From NCBI GenBank assembly GCA_017458885.1, contig JAFSZQ010000039.1:1-11210 (forward strand): a DNA stretch of 11,210 nucleotides. Reading direction: 5' to 3'. The DNA comes from Oscillospiraceae bacterium. Its GTDB lineage: Bacteria; Bacillota; Clostridia; Oscillospirales; Oscillospiraceae. Under the pieces are notes generated by a model, which saw only the letters and a program-made list of their open reading frames with translations, was not told where the DNA came from and did no database searches. Position 1 is the stretch's first letter. Every line of letters starts with the position of its first letter. Both the position numbers and the translations under genes were made by a program. Below, in pieces: positions 10,689 to 11,210 of this stretch.

Positions 10689-11210
10689 AATTCCACGAGC
10701 CGTCGCTCTCGCGCCTCGCCTGCCTGCCCATCAGCGCGCGCACTGCCGGCGCGACCGCCGCGCCCTCGTAGAGCACGGCGTACACCGCGCGGCAGATCGG
10801 CATATCGACGCCGAACTCGTCCGCCAGCTCCCGCGCGCTTTGCGCGGCGTAGCAGCCCTCGACCACCGCGCCGATCTCCGCCGCCGCCTCGTCGGGCGTC
10901 CTGCCCTGCCCGATCAGGATGCCCGCGCGGTGGTTGCGCGAGTGCATCGACGTGCAGGTGACGATCAGGTCGCCCACGCCCGCGAGTCCCAGCAGCGTGT
11001 CGCGCCGCCCGCCGAGCTTCTCCGTCAGCCGCGCCATCTCCGCGAGCGCGCGGGTCATCAGCAGCGCCTTGGCGTTGTCGCCGAGCGCGCAGCCGTCCAC
11101 GATGCCGCAGCACAGCGCCGCGACATTCTTCAGCGCGCCGCCGAGCTCCGCGCCCACCACGTCGTCGTGCGTGTAGACGCGGAACGCCTCGTTCATGAAC
11201 GCGCGCTGCG
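10687..11210 (-). CDS. gpsA: NAD(P)-dependent glycerol-3-phosphate dehydrogenase GpsA (C-terminal part)
   Basis: The gene enters from the right edge, and 173 residues up to the TAA at 10687-10689 are visible. GpsA reduces dihydroxyacetone phosphate to sn-glycerol 3-phosphate for phospholipid synthesis in the cytoplasm. The fragment starts QRAFMNEAFRVYTHDD and continues VVGAELGGALKNVAAL (with the catalytic Lys codon at 11128-11130), GDNAKALLMTRALAEM, then LGLAGVGDLIVTCTSMHSRNHRAG and VVEGCYAAQSARELA. These are the family's substrate-binding motifs in the right order. The N-terminal NAD-binding Rossmann part lies outside the window. The frame stays open beyond the internal Met at 11196, and the homologous sequence runs to the edge, so that Met is not the start. 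Confidence 0.95.
   Translation of the reverse strand, partial: QRAFMNEAFRVYTHDDVVGAELGGALKNVAALCCGIVDGCALGDNAKALLMTRALAEMARLTEKLGGRRDTLLGLAGVGDLIVTCTSMHSRNHRAGILIGQGRTPDEAAAEIGAVVEGCYAAQSARELADEFGVDMPICRAVYAVLYEGAAVAPAVRALMGRQARRESDGSWN

Noticed and set aside
1..11210. CRISPR array, phage or transposase genes
   Set aside because: No regularly spaced direct repeats, integrase or transposase motifs, or phage genes were seen on either strand.

Overview
This 11.2 kb window is very GC-rich (codon third positions are mostly G/C) and looks like chromosomal DNA of a high-GC member of the Firmicutes (Clostridia), probably a gut-type Oscillospirales or Christensenellales relative. The evidence is a partial spoIIGA (sporulation), a TtcA-type PP-loop protein, a CofE-like protein of the long type I associate with Firmicutes, strong AGGAGG-type ribosome sites and consensus SigA promoters. 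The taxonomic guess is inference. I see no phage, transposase, plasmid or CRISPR feature.

Left part (1-4092, all minus strand; transcription runs from 4092 toward 1). A ttcA-like tRNA thiolation gene has its own consensus promoter. It is followed by a long-type F420-0:gamma-glutamyl ligase homologue with its own probable promoter, then rarA (mgsA) and an overlapping 29-codon membrane-peptide ORF. A 446-bp non-coding stretch with several strong palindromes follows, and then the 5' end of spoIIGA, which runs off the left edge.

Middle (4149-4555). tRNA-Leu(UAG) on the plus strand and tRNA-Thr(CGU) on the minus strand converge on one bidirectional terminator. Each has a recognisable promoter.

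Right-centre (4496-9675, plus strand). There are two transcription units. The first is a 647-aa cytoplasmic-looking protein with a ParB-like N-terminal segment and a BMP/PnrA-type ligand-binding C-terminal domain, followed by a small metallophosphoesterase. The second is a tightly overlapped three-gene membrane operon: a VTT (DedA/TVP38-like) domain fused to a PlsC-like acyltransferase, a PAP2_3-type phosphatase, and a GtrA-family protein. It looks like a lipid or polyprenyl-phosphate handling module and is, with the ParB/BMP protein, the most interesting part of the window. It ends in a bidirectional terminator.

Right end (9685-11210). An HPr-like phosphocarrier that keeps His15 but lacks Ser46 is transcribed on the minus strand from a perfect TTGACA-17-TATAAT promoter. 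A DivIVA-like coiled-coil gene is divergent from it. It ends in a bidirectional terminator shared with the 3' part of gpsA (minus strand), which enters from the right edge.
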